Shown here: positions 15,405 to 27,300 of the stretch, in pieces
How the letters are laid out: each line of letters starts with the position of its first letter
Position numbering within the stretch: position 1 is the first letter of the stretch
NCBI GenBank assembly: GCA_013151415.1
Contig: JAADII010000175.1
Coordinates: 10,352 to 48,133 of the forward strand
DNA: 37,782 bases
Origin: Chloroflexota bacterium
GTDB lineage: Bacteria > Chloroflexota > Anaerolineae > J102
Direction of reading: 5' to 3'
Notes under the pieces: generated by a model
What the model saw: the letters and a program-made list of their open reading frames with translations, nothing else
Told to the model about the DNA's origin: nothing
Databases searched by the model: none
Translations under genes and position numbers: made by a program

Positions 15405-16628
15405 ATGGCTGTATTATCTCCCCCTGTTGGTGTGTCCGAAGACCCCATTCTCAACGCTTTGAAGGGCCAAGACTCCATTACCGCTCATGAATTGTATCAG
15501 ATCATGAGCCGTCCCAACAATGCATTTATTCTGGACGTGCGCCAGCCCGAGGAATTCGAGGCATGGCGCATCGAGGGACGATACACGCCAGAAACCGTCA
15601 ATATACCCTATTTTCAGTTCTTCGATGAGGATAGCGGCGCGCTGGAGCGCGTGCCCAGAAGCGCGGATTTGGTGATTGTGGTTTGTGCACAGGGCGCGGC
15701 AAGTGATCTTGTGGCCTCGCTGTTGGATGACGAAGGCTATCGCGCGGTGAATCTGACCGATGGCATGGAGGCCTGGGGCGATTATTACGCGCGCCATCCC
15801 ATTGTCGAAACCGAATCATATAGCATTTACCAGATCGACCGCCCCGCGCGCGGGTGCCTGAGCCATGTGCTTATTAGCGAAGGCGAGGCCGCGATCATCG
15901 ATCCCCTGCGCCATACCGATCAGTATCTCGAACTCATCGGTGAGAAAGGGGCCGAGCTTCGGCTGCTGCTCGATACGCACGCCCACGCCGATCACATCAG
16001 CGGCGGCTTTCATCTGCAAGAGCAAACCGCCGCGCCTTATTACTTGCATCCCTACGACGGCATCCATCCATTCGACATGCTCCCCGCGCGCAAACCTTAT
16101 CACATGCTGGATGACGGCATGACTTTTCGGGTGGGCGGTTTCACCATCGAGGTGATCCACACGCCGGGGCACACGTTGGGGCAGGTGAATTTCTTGGCCA
16201 CGGCGAGCGATGGCAGCCAATATCTCTTCACGGGCGACAATATCTTCATAGAGAGCTTTGGACGGCCCGATCTGGGTGGCCAGGGCGAGCGTTGGGCGCC
16301 ACTGGTGTATGAGACCATCTTCGAAATTATTAAACAACGCGTTCCCGATGAGGCTCTCCTGTTGCCCGGCCATTACGCTCGAGCGGACGAAGCCAATGAA
16401 GACGGCTCTTTCGCCAGACCTTTGGCCGCGGTGTGGCGCGAAAACAAGGGTCTGCAACACGCAGACCGCGAAGCATTCATTCAGTATGTCCTCAGTCATT
16501 TGCCTTTCATGCCCGAACAATACATCGAGATCAAGCGCGTAAACGCCGGTCTCAGCGAGCCGGACGAAGAGGCGGCAAGCACGCTGGAACTGGGCAAGAA
16601 TATTTGCGCGCTCAGTGACGCTTATTGA
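15405..16628 (+). CDS. Rhodanese-MBL fusion, persulfide-dioxygenase-like
   Basis: The 407-residue protein has an N-terminal rhodanese domain (about 24-132) with catalytic Cys94 in the loop CAQGAAS, then a metallo-beta-lactamase domain (about 138-390). The MBL metal ligands are THAHADH (His192, His194, Asp196, His197), His256 in TPGHT, Asp278 in TGD and His323 in PGHY, a pattern like ETHE1 persulfide dioxygenases. Those iron enzymes use O2 to turn glutathione or other persulfide into sulfite; rhodanese moves sulfane sulfur. Known natural fusions (PRF, CstB) put MBL first; here the order is reversed. AGGAGG before the ATG fixes the start. It is the first gene of the sulfur operon, ten bases before the next gene. 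A plain hydrolase role cannot be excluded. Confidence 0.85.
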   Translation: MAVLSPPVGVSEDPILNALKGQDSITAHELYQIMSRPNNAFILDVRQPEEFEAWRIEGRYTPETVNIPYFQFFDEDSGALERVPRSADLVIVVCAQGAASDLVASLLDDEGYRAVNLTDGMEAWGDYYARHPIVETESYSIYQIDRPARGCLSHVLISEGEAAIIDPLRHTDQYLELIGEKGAELRLLLDTHAHADHISGGFHLQEQTAAPYYLHPYDGIHPFDMLPARKPYHMLDDGMTFRVGGFTIEVIHTPGHTLGQVNFLATASDGSQYLFTGDNIFIESFGRPDLGGQGERWAPLVYETIFEIIKQRVPDEALLLPGHYARADEANEDGSFARPLAAVWRENKGLQHADREAFIQYVLSHLPFMPEQYIEIKRVNAGLSEPDEEAASTLELGKNICALSDAY

Positions 16629-16638
16629 GTGAGGCTTT

Positions 16639-18324
16639 ATGAACTACGGATTCGTCATCGACAATCGCAAATGCATTGGTTGTCACGCCTGTTCGACGGC
16701 CTGCAAAAGCGAGAATGAAGTGCCTTTAGGCGTCTATCGCACCTGGGTCAAGTATGTCGAGACCGGGGTCTACCCGGACGCGCGGCGACATTTCCAGGTG
16801 ACGCGCTGCAACCATTGCGCGAACCCGCCCTGTGTGCGCATTTGCCCGGTCACGGCCATGTATCAGCGGCATGATGGCATCGTGGAGTTCGATCCCGCCA
16901 TCTGCATCGGCTGCAAAGCCTGTATGCAGGCCTGTCCTTACGACGCCATCTACATCGACCCGAACACGCACACCGCGGCCAAGTGCCATTTTTGCGCGCA
17001 TCGCGTCGAGGTGGGGTTGGAGCCGGCCTGCGTGGTGGTGTGCCCCGAACACGCCATTATCTCCGGCGATATGGATGACCCCAACTCGGAGATCAGCCGC
17101 ATCTTGGCCACGCACGAAGTGGTGGTGCGCAAGCCCGAGCAGGGCACCGCGCCCAAGCTTTTTTACATCGAGGGCAACGATGTGGCGCTGCATCCCACGG
17201 CCACCGAACGCGCGCCCAAGACCTTTCTCTGGGCCGATGTGATTCCTCTGCACGGCAAACCCGATCACAATGATCACAACGGCCGCGCCCAACCTCACGC
17301 GCAGCATGAGCTGGCCCTCTGGAACGACAGCCCCGCGCCGGCCGCGCATTCGGGGACGCCCATCCGCACGCCGCAAACGCAGGGCGACCCCGCCAACGGC
17401 CCCATTCAGTTTGGCGGTCGCATGGCCGGGCACATGGTGCAAACCAGTTACAACGCGCAGCATAAAATACCCTGGCATTGGCCCGTTCCCGCTTATCTGG
17501 TGACCAAAGGCATTGCGGCCGGGGTGTTTTTTGTGCTCAGTCTGGGCGTGTTGTTCAATCTTTTCGATTTCGATCCCCTGTTTTTCCTAACGGGCGGATT
17601 CCTGAGCCTGCTTTTCCTCGGCGTGACCACGCTTTTGTTGATCTACGACCTCGACCGACCGGAACGCTTTTTCAGCATTCTCTTCCGGCCGCAGTGGAAG
17701 AGTTGGCTGGCTCGCGGCGCGTTCCTCTTGGTGGGATTCACGGTTGTGGTCGGGTTGTGGTGGCTGGCCGAGTTGGCCGCGTATTTCGGCTTTCTGGCGC
17801 CTTCGGTGGTGCAAATGGCGCGGGTTCCCGCGGCCATCGTCGGCGGCCTGCTCGCGGTGGGAACGGCCATCTACACGGCGTTCCTTTTCGGACAGGCCGA
17901 GGGCCGCGACTTGTGGCAAAGCGGGTTGTTGCCCTTCCATTTGGTGGTGCAAGCGTTCATGGTGGGCAGTGGAACCCTGCTCATCGCGGCCGCGTTCATG
18001 CCTGCGCCCAACGGCCTGGTCTCGACGGCGGTTATCGCATTTGGCCTTTCGCTCATCGTTGATCTCTTTATCACGCTGGTGGGCGAATTTGGCATGCCTC
18101 ACGCCAGCGAAGTGGCCGCGAAGGCCGCGCACGAGATCAGCCACGGCCATTACAAGCGCCATTTCTGGTGGGGCGCAATCCTGGTGGGCCACGTCATCCC
18201 CTTGATTCTGCTGTTCACGGGCCTCCCCCTGGCCGCGGCCCTGGCCGGACTGGCAGCGATCATCGGCCTTTACTTCTACGAATACGCCTTTGTCATGGCG
18301 CCTCAGGAGATACCTAACAGCTAA
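16639..18324 (+). CDS. Fused four-cluster ferredoxin and NrfD-like membrane subunit
   Basis: The 561 residues combine two subunits that are usually separate. Residues 1-190 are a DmsB/PsrB/SoeB-type electron-transfer protein with four cysteine quartets: 12-15-18-22, 57-60-65-69, 89-92-95-99 and 116-119-131-135. Each should bind 4Fe-4S. A His/Pro/Ala-rich hydrophilic link (about 195-285) follows. Residues 285-555 hold about eight transmembrane segments of NrfD/PsrC type, the quinone-reactive anchor. The protein would wire the molybdoenzyme encoded next to the quinone pool. There is no N-terminal signal, which agrees with a cytoplasm-facing complex. GTGAGG precedes the ATG. The fusion fits a PsrBC or SoeBC role; the direction of electron flow cannot be read from sequence. 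Confidence 0.88.
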   Translation: MNYGFVIDNRKCIGCHACSTACKSENEVPLGVYRTWVKYVETGVYPDARRHFQVTRCNHCANPPCVRICPVTAMYQRHDGIVEFDPAICIGCKACMQACPYDAIYIDPNTHTAAKCHFCAHRVEVGLEPACVVVCPEHAIISGDMDDPNSEISRILATHEVVVRKPEQGTAPKLFYIEGNDVALHPTATERAPKTFLWADVIPLHGKPDHNDHNGRAQPHAQHELALWNDSPAPAAHSGTPIRTPQTQGDPANGPIQFGGRMAGHMVQTSYNAQHKIPWHWPVPAYLVTKGIAAGVFFVLSLGVLFNLFDFDPLFFLTGGFLSLLFLGVTTLLLIYDLDRPERFFSILFRPQWKSWLARGAFLLVGFTVVVGLWWLAELAAYFGFLAPSVVQMARVPAAIVGGLLAVGTAIYTAFLFGQAEGRDLWQSGLLPFHLVVQAFMVGSGTLLIAAAFMPAPNGLVSTAVIAFGLSLIVDLFITLVGEFGMPHASEVAAKAAHEISHGHYKRHFWWGAILVGHVIPLILLFTGLPLAAALAGLAAIIGLYFYEYAFVMAPQEIPNS

Positions 18325-18343
18325 GCCTTTTTGCCTTATCATC

Positions 18344-18374
18344 TTGACATTGTCAACAGATTCATTGTCAACAG
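18344..18374 (+). promoter_or_regulatory. Paired 12-base direct repeats before the molybdoenzyme gene
   Basis: cattgtcaacag occurs at 18348-18359 and again at 18363-18374, a 15-base period. The first copy overlaps the palindrome ttgac-att-gtcaa (18344-18356). The element sits in the 59-base gap just before the start codon. It could be a regulator-binding site or an RNA-level element; nothing else supports a function. Confidence 0.35.
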
Positions 18375-18383
18375 GATCATCGT

Positions 18384-21452
<3,069 letters not shown>

Positions 21453-21552
21453 CCGGGAGCATCTGGACCGGTTGCAACGCGATTTTCAACCCGCACACGC
21501 GGCTCAACGCTGTATAGCCTACAGCCATCGCGGCCATAATGAGGTAAAATTC

Positions 21553-21580
21553 AGGAGCGTGGAGTTTTCTCCGCGCTCCT
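21553..21580 (+). promoter_or_regulatory. Strong 12-bp hairpin in the leader of the CstB-like gene
   Basis: aggagcgtggag and ctccgcgctcct pair over 12 positions (one G-T pair) around a tttt loop, ending 36 bases before the ATG at 21617. The bases after it (aaaatgc) are not a T-run, so it is not a standard plus-strand terminator. It could block read-through partly, protect a processed 3' or 5' end, or control translation of the last gene. Confidence 0.6.
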
Positions 21581-21616
21581 AAAATGCTTGTTTATTTCCG
21601 TTTCAAGGAGAACGTT

Positions 21617-23041
21617 ATGTGGTTTGAAACCATTATCCGTGAAGAGACGGGCTGCGCGGCCTATATGGTCGGTTGCCAACGCACCGGCGAGTGCATGGTG
21701 TTCGACCCCCTGTGGGACATCCAGCCCTATCTCGACATGGCGAAAGAAAAGAAATCGCGAATCCGCTACGTGATCGACTCGCACAGTCATGCGGATCACG
21801 TCTCGGGCGCGCGACGTCTGGCCGAGGCCACGGGCGCGGAGCTGATCCTGCCCGAACTGGCCGACATCACCTACGAGGCCACGCGCGTCAAGCACGGCGA
21901 CATGATCCGCATGGGCGGCGTGGGCATCGAGATCGTGCATGTGCCCGGCCATCGCCCTGAGCAGATCAACGCGCTCATCTACGATTTCCCGCGCGGGGAC
22001 GAACCCTGGTTCATTCTCACTGCCGACTTCGTGCTGGTGGGCGATGTGGCCCGGCCCGACCTGGCCCAGCCCGGTGAGGAGGGCGCGCCTGTGCTCTACG
22101 ACGTGTCCATCCCCCGCTTCTTGAACCTGCCCGATCATGTCGAGGTTTATCCCGGCCATCTTGCCGGCTCGACCTGAGGACGCGTCACCAGTGGCAAGGT
22201 TGTCACGACGGTTGGGTATGAGCGGCGCTACAATCCGGCGCTGAACTTCAAAGATCGGGACGCGTTCGTGGCCTATATGCAGGAGGATCAGCCCGTCAAA
22301 CCGGCCAACATCCTCAACATTGTGGCCACCAATCAGGGACGCTTGCCCCTGACCATGGAAACGCCGGTGGCGAAACCGTTATCGCCGCAACGCGTGGCCG
22401 AACTGATCGAGCAAGGGCACATCATCGTCGATGCGCGCTCGACGGCCGAATTCGGAGCCGAACACATTCGCGGCGCGTTCAATATCCAGCTTTCGAGCAA
22501 GGAGTTCGAGCAACGCGTGGGCTGGATGACGCCCGCCGACGCGCCCATCATCCTGGTGACCAACACAGCCGAAGAGGCCCAGCGAGCCATCTACAACATG
22601 GCCTTCATCGCCCTGGACAGTCGCGTGGCCGGCTATCTGGACGGCGGCATGGACGCATGGATCGAATCAGGCCATCCGGTGGAAAGCGCGCCCCAGATAG
22701 ATATTCATGACCTGTATCATCGCCTGTCCAGCAACGGCCTGCAGGTGCTGGATGTGCGCGACAAGGAGGAGTGGGAAGAGGGACACATCGCCGGCGCTCA
22801 CTTCATGCCCTACACCTCGCTGGTTCCCCAGCTCGATGTGCCGGCCCGCATCGGCGAATTGCCTTTCTCGCCCGACCAAAGCATCGCGGTGGTCTGCGCC
22901 ACAGGCAAGCGTTCGAGCACGGCCGTGAGCGTGTTGCTGCGCGAGGGATATCGTAAGCTTTACAACGTGGTGGGCGGCATGACGGCTTGGAAAGCGGCCG
23001 GTTTGCCCATGGTGGATGAGGACGGCGAGCCGGTGGAATAA
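21617..23041 (+). CDS. cstB: CstB-like persulfide dioxygenase/sulfurtransferase, candidate selenoprotein (in-frame UGA = Sec187)
   Basis: Read through one TGA at 22175-22177, this is a 474-residue protein laid out like Staphylococcus CstB (about 444). The MBL domain (1-187) has ligands SHSHADH (His56, His58, Asp60, His61), His112, Asp137 and His181. A rhodanese-like domain (about 255-352) lacks the Cys (VTNTAEEA). A rhodanese domain (about 362-465) has Cys427 in VVCATGKRSS. The family motif after the last His is PGHxAGSxCG; here it reads PGHLAGST-UGA-GR, so the stop replaces the conserved Cys. Codons after the TGA still encode the family segment TVGYERRYNPAL, with no further stop. AAGGAG precedes the ATG. 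If UGA is not recoded, the gene is a truncated MBL plus an orphan rhodanese with a GTG start at 22268 and no ribosome site. Confidence 0.8.
22175..22177 (+). other. In-frame UGA at a conserved Cys position, candidate selenocysteine codon
   Basis: This TGA is the only stop within the 475-codon frame 21617-23041. It is one base change from a Cys codon and sits at the family Cys. TGA ends many other genes here (recD2, metG, nth-side VOC), so it is not generally reassigned to Trp. Confidence 0.75.
22178..22212 (+). promoter_or_regulatory. Candidate bacterial SECIS element
   Basis: Immediately after the UGA the RNA can fold into a lower stem CGUC/GACG (22183-22186 with 22207-22210), a 4-nt 5' bulge ACCA, an upper stem GUGGC/GUCAC (22191-22195 with 22202-22206, one G-U), and a 6-nt loop AAGGUU (22196-22201). 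The loop starts 18 nt after the UGA. In E. coli fdhF the 6-nt loop AGGUCU starts 17 nt after the UGA. Such an element recruits SelB with Sec-tRNA. Folding was done by eye; no energy was computed. Confidence 0.65.
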
Positions 23042-23052
23042 GCCAGTCTCTG

Positions 23053-23085
23053 GACGATGAGACGAAAGGATGATGGGACGATGGC
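23053..23085. repeat. Short GACGATGG-type repeat
   Basis: Just past the end of the sulfur operon the text repeats imperfect gacgatgg/gatgatgg units. A similar stretch occurs at 37580-37604 upstream of the ABC-2 ATPase gene. It is non-coding and lies in intergenic DNA in both places. Confidence 0.5.
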
Positions 23086-23138
23086 CACTCCCTCAGAATC
23101 CCGTCGTCCTTTTTCGCGGCGCTTGTTTTTATGCACAC

Positions 23139-23174
23139 AGGCGGTCTGGTCGGATGGCCAGGCCGCCTATTTTA
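23139..23174 (+). terminator. Strong intrinsic terminator of the sulfur operon
   Basis: A 13-bp stem (aggcggtctggtc / ggccaggccgcct, with two G-T pairs) around a 4-base ggat loop is followed by attttactt. It closes the operon 98 bases after the last stop. Confidence 0.85.
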
Positions 23175-23248
23175 CTTGCACCATTGACATAGCATACAAT
23201 AGTGGCTGCCGACGTTATCGACCCGCGTAGGGTTCAGGAGGATGCACG

Positions 23249-23662
23249 ATGCAAAAGCGCGAATTCAGTGGTCCGGTCGCCACATTGACTGCTACAAACG
23301 ATGTTTTGGTTTCACCTCTTTCGCCAGAAGAAGTGGAGCAGCTTTTACGCGGAATTCAAAAAGCGTATATTCTTCCACACTCTAACGATGTCGTCCGGTT
23401 CCTGCGCGAGCATCCTTCACTTATCGAGATCGTTCAAAAGGCCGCGGTTGCTTTGCGGCAAATATTTGGATTCGAGGCTCCGCTCACACTTGAACTATTC
23501 CACGATCCCGACACCGAGGATACAGAGCTTTTCGCGCTTGTTCATAGTGACGAACCCGTAGACGCGGCGCTGGCTAAATTGCAAATGTTCGATGAGACAT
23601 GGTTCCTCGATCAGCAGCCATTGATCGATGGTCTTTTCAATGTTGATGTCGTGTTCTCATGA
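23249..23662 (+). CDS. Hypothetical protein, partner of a HEPN gene
   Basis: The 137-residue acidic product is not recognised. It has an N-terminal block SPLSPEEVEQLLRGIQKAY, a predicted helical middle, and a C-terminal part with WFLDQQPLIDGLFNVDVVF that looks like an alpha/beta domain. Its last four bases overlap the ATG of the HEPN gene (ATGA at 23659-23662), so the two are translated together, the usual layout of toxin-antitoxin pairs. HEPN toxins are often paired with a nucleotidyltransferase (MNT), but the G-S-x10-D-x-D motif of that family is missing here. AGGAGG lies before the ATG. The sulfur-operon terminator separates it from the genes upstream. Confidence 0.7.
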   Translation: MQKREFSGPVATLTATNDVLVSPLSPEEVEQLLRGIQKAYILPHSNDVVRFLREHPSLIEIVQKAAVALRQIFGFEAPLTLELFHDPDTEDTELFALVHSDEPVDAALAKLQMFDETWFLDQQPLIDGLFNVDVVFS

Positions 23663-24036
23663 GTTTTGACTGGACGAACTATATTCGGCTCGCCGAGGCC
23701 CTGGAACGCGAAGCCGGTCTTTTTTCTGATGAGGAGGCTTGTTTGCGCTCCGCCATCAGTCGCGCCTATTATGGCGCGTTTGGTTTGGCGAGAGATGTCG
23801 CCGTATCCCAGGATGGTCTAATTCTCTCTCGTAGCCCCAAAGATCACGTCCGGGTGATTGCTCACTTTCGCCGTTCGTCTCAAAAGACGCGACGGCGGAT
23901 CGGCCTTGATCTGGATCGGTTGAGAAGGGTGCGAAATCGAGCGGATTACGAAGCGCTTCTTCTCAAGCCGAAGCAAACCACGGCCACCGCTCTACGCCGC
24001 GCTCAGGGAATCGAGCGTGAACTCGATCGTTTGTAA
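23659..24036 (+). CDS. HEPN-domain protein (possible RNase toxin)
   Basis: The 125-residue product is a single helical HEPN domain, with AISRAYYGAFGLARD in the first half and RRVRNRADYEALL in the second. The second block is the site where catalytic HEPN RNases have R-x4-6-H; here the His position is Tyr, as in many HEPN proteins of the PF05168 type, so cleavage activity is uncertain. It overlaps the upstream gene by four bases, which supports a two-gene toxin-antitoxin or regulatory module. Starting at ATG 23659 gives the typical domain start. The DUF2283 gene follows after 30 bases. Confidence 0.75.
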   Translation: MSFDWTNYIRLAEALEREAGLFSDEEACLRSAISRAYYGAFGLARDVAVSQDGLILSRSPKDHVRVIAHFRRSSQKTRRRIGLDLDRLRRVRNRADYEALLLKPKQTTATALRRAQGIERELDRL

Positions 24037-24066
24037 ATTATGCGAGTGAACCCCAAGAGGAGCGCT

Positions 24067-24288
24067 ATGAAGATCACATATGATCCTGAAGTGGATGCTC
24101 TCTATATTCAGTTTTTGGACGCGACCGTGAACACCAAACATCTGACCGGAGGAATTGCCGCGGATTATGACAGCGAAGGCCGTTTGGCCGGAATCGAAAT
24201 ACTTGATGCACTCAAACGCTTTGGCGATCTCCAGACGTTGCGCCAGGTAACGTTGGAAGACGTGGGTTTGGTGATACCGGAAAGCTAA
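24067..24288 (+). CDS. DUF2283 family small protein
   Basis: This 73-residue protein starts MKITYDPEVDALYIQF and contains GGIAADYDSEGRLAGIEILDA, the recognisable pattern of DUF2283. The family has no established function and is often found next to toxin-antitoxin-like or mobile genes. I start at 24067, with GAGG nine bases upstream; an ATG at 24040 is in frame but poorly placed. It lies directly behind the HEPN gene and may be part of that module. Confidence 0.85.
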   Translation: MKITYDPEVDALYIQFLDATVNTKHLTGGIAADYDSEGRLAGIEILDALKRFGDLQTLRQVTLEDVGLVIPES

Positions 24289-24336
24289 AGTCGGACAAGC
24301 GCTCCGTAACTGCAAAGAGATTCCACTTCAACCAAA

Positions 24337-27300
24337 ATGAAGAATCATATGATACAAAGAAACGAGCAGAGCAGTCCCGTCCAAACTTACGAACGCCTCC
24401 ATGCCATTGCACCCCGTTTTTTGAAAAAGGTGCAACATAGCGCACGGACTGCGCATAATGAGGCCGAATTTGAGCGGGATATGAACAACGCCATCGAGGA
24501 GGTGGCTCGTAGTTTGGGCGTCGATTTGCTCTTTCGTCAACAATACACCCTTGCTACCGGACGCGCGGACGCGGTCTACAATCGCTTCGTCATCGAATAT
24601 GAACCTCCGGGCTCGCTGCGCGCGAACTTAGGTCACGGCCACACCAAACACGCGGTGCAACAAGTAAAAGATTATCTCGCGGGCCTGGCCGGAAAAGAAC
24701 GTCATGATCGAGACCGCCTTTTGGGAGTGGCGTTTGACGGTCATTTCTTCATTTTTGTACGGTATCATGCCGGTCATGTCATCGTCGAAGAACCGTTGGT
24801 TGTGACTGCAGGTTCGGTCGAGCGTTTTTTGCGCTCCCTGTTTTCACTTTCATCGGGCCGCGCCTTGATTCCCGAAAACCTGGTGGAGGACTTTGGCCAC
24901 CGAAATCTATTGTCGCACCAGGTGACGCGAGCGCTTTACAATGCATTGGAAGATCGCAGTGACGATTTGACGGCCAAACTTTTCGCCCAATGGCAGCTTT
25001 TTTTCAGCGAGGTGGCCGGATATGAAGCGGCTTCAGGTCGCCTGAAGCACAAAAAACAACTTCAGTCCTTTATGCGAGGCATGGGGTTGAATCCCACTAC
25101 AGTGGACGCGCCTCGTTTTTTCTTTGCCCTCCAGACCTATTTCTCCTTCCTGGTCAAGAATATTGCCCGCCTGGTGCTCCAAGCCTATGCCGGCGGCGCA
25201 TTTGGCGCCACACCGTTAACCACCATCGCCAACCTGCGCGGGGAGGATTTACGCCGCGAACTGGAAAACATGGAGAGCGGCGGCATTTTTCGCGCCCTGA
25301 GATTGAAAAATCTTTTGGAAGGCGATTTCTTTTCCTGGTATCTGAACGCCTGGGATGAGGAAATTGAAGTGGCGCTGCGACAAGTGCTATCACGGTTGGC
25401 CGAATACAATCCTGTGACGGTACAAGATGATCCCTACTCGGCTCGCGACCTGCTCAAAAAGCTTTATCACTATCTGTTGCCGCGCGAGATTCGGCATGAT
25501 CTGGGCGAATTTTATACGCCTGATTGGCTGGCCGAGCGTCTTCTAATGCAATTAGGCGAGCCATTGTTCCAAATGCCTCGGCCCGGAGCCAGGGTGCCCA
25601 CTCCCAACAAACGTTTGCTCGATCCGGCTTGCGGTTCGGGCACGTTCCTGATTCTGGCCGCTCGCGCGCTTAAGGCCAATTGCTTTCAGGCCGGGTTGGC
25701 CGAAGCCGACACGCTGGACGTAATCTTGCGCAACATCGCCGGCATCGACCTAAATCCCCTGGCCGTAATGGCGGCCCGGGTCAACCTCTTGCTCGCCGTG
25801 GCCGATCTGTTGCCCTATCGTCGCGGTGAGGTGGAGCTTCCCATTTACCTGGCCGACAGCATCCTCACGCCAAGCCGGGGCGACAATCTATTCGAGCAAG
25901 ACCGCCGCATACTGGAAACCGCGGTGGGTCGGTTGCCCGTGCCCGATGTGATCGACACTCGGGCCGAGATGGAGAAGCTGACCGATTTGCTCGAGGAATA
26001 TGTGCGAGGGGAATTTGCGCTCGACGCCTTTTTGGCGCGCTGTCGCCAAGACCTCCCCGACGTGGTTGCCAACCCACACAGCGAAGCAGTGCTGCAAGAG
26101 TTATTCGAACGATTGAGCGATTTGCACAGACGGGGGATGGATGGCATTTGGGCGCGGGTGCTCAAGAATGCGTTCATGCCCTTGTTTTTGCAGCCTTTCG
26201 ATTACGTGGTGGGCAATCCGCCCTGGATCAATTGGGAGACGTTACCGCCCGGATACCGGGAACAGGTGGCTCCGCTATGGAAGGAATACGGTCTGTTTCA
26301 ACACAAAGGTTTCGATGCGATATTGGGCAAGGCCAAAGATGATCTTTCCGCGCTGATGACTTATGTGGCGGCCGATCGTTTTTTGAAAGATGGTGGCAAG
26401 CTGGGCTTTGTAATTACCCAAAGCGTGTGGAAGACCGCGGGTGGGGGACAAGGCTTTCGCCGCTTTCGAATCGGCGCGAAAGGCGCACATCTGCGTATAT
26501 TGCATGTGGACGATTTGAGTAGCATCCAGGTCTTCGAGGGCGCGAGCACACGCACCAGCGTGTTTGTTCTGCAAAAGGGCGAAGCCACCCGCTACCCGCT
26601 CCAATACACCTATTGGAAGAAGACGACCCGGGGCAAAAGGCTGGATTATGATAGCACGCTGGAAGAAGTGTTGGAACAAACCAAGCAATTACAATTTCTT
26701 GCTGCTCCGGTAGATACGGATAATCTAACTAGTGCCTGGCTGACAGCGAGGCGAAATGCTATTAGTGCACTGAGAAAAGTCCTTGGCAAGTCACCGTATC
26801 GCGCTAGAGAAGGGGCAAATTCTGGTGGAGCAAATGCAGTTTTCTGGCTTGAGATTCTGGCCGAGCGGCCTGATGGTTTGGTGGTTGTTCGGAACGTGAC
26901 CGAAGGAGCCAAACGCAAGGTAGAGGCCGTAACCGTGGAATTGGAGCCGGATTTGCTTTATCCGCTGTTGCGAGGTCGCGACGTGAAGCGGTGGCAAGCC
27001 GAGCCCAGATACCATTTGTTACTTACCCACCGGGAAGGGGATCGGCTCAATGCCATCCCCGAAGAGGAAATGCAGCGCTATTATCCAAAGACCTGGGCTT
27101 ACCTCAAACGCTTCGAGCAGCCCTTGCGCGAACGCTCCGGCTTCAAGCGCTACTTCACCCGCAAGGATAAAAAGACGGGCCAGATGATCGAAACCGGACC
27201 GTTTTATTCGATATTTAATGTAGGAGACTATACTTTTGCTCGTTGGAAAGTTGCGTGGCCTTGGATATCGAAATCACTTGTCGCAGCCGTGGTCGGCGAA

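Noticed and set aside
22178-23041. A separate rhodanese gene starting at the GTG 22268
   Set aside because: There is no ribosome site before it. The 30 codons between the TGA and the GTG encode a conserved part of the MBL-rhodanese family in the same frame, so one continuous protein explains the sequence better.
23184-23200. TTGACA and TACAAT as a sigma-70 promoter for the HEPN pair
   Set aside because: The boxes are only five bases apart, far short of the required 16-18. TACAAT alone might serve as a -10, but no -35 fits.
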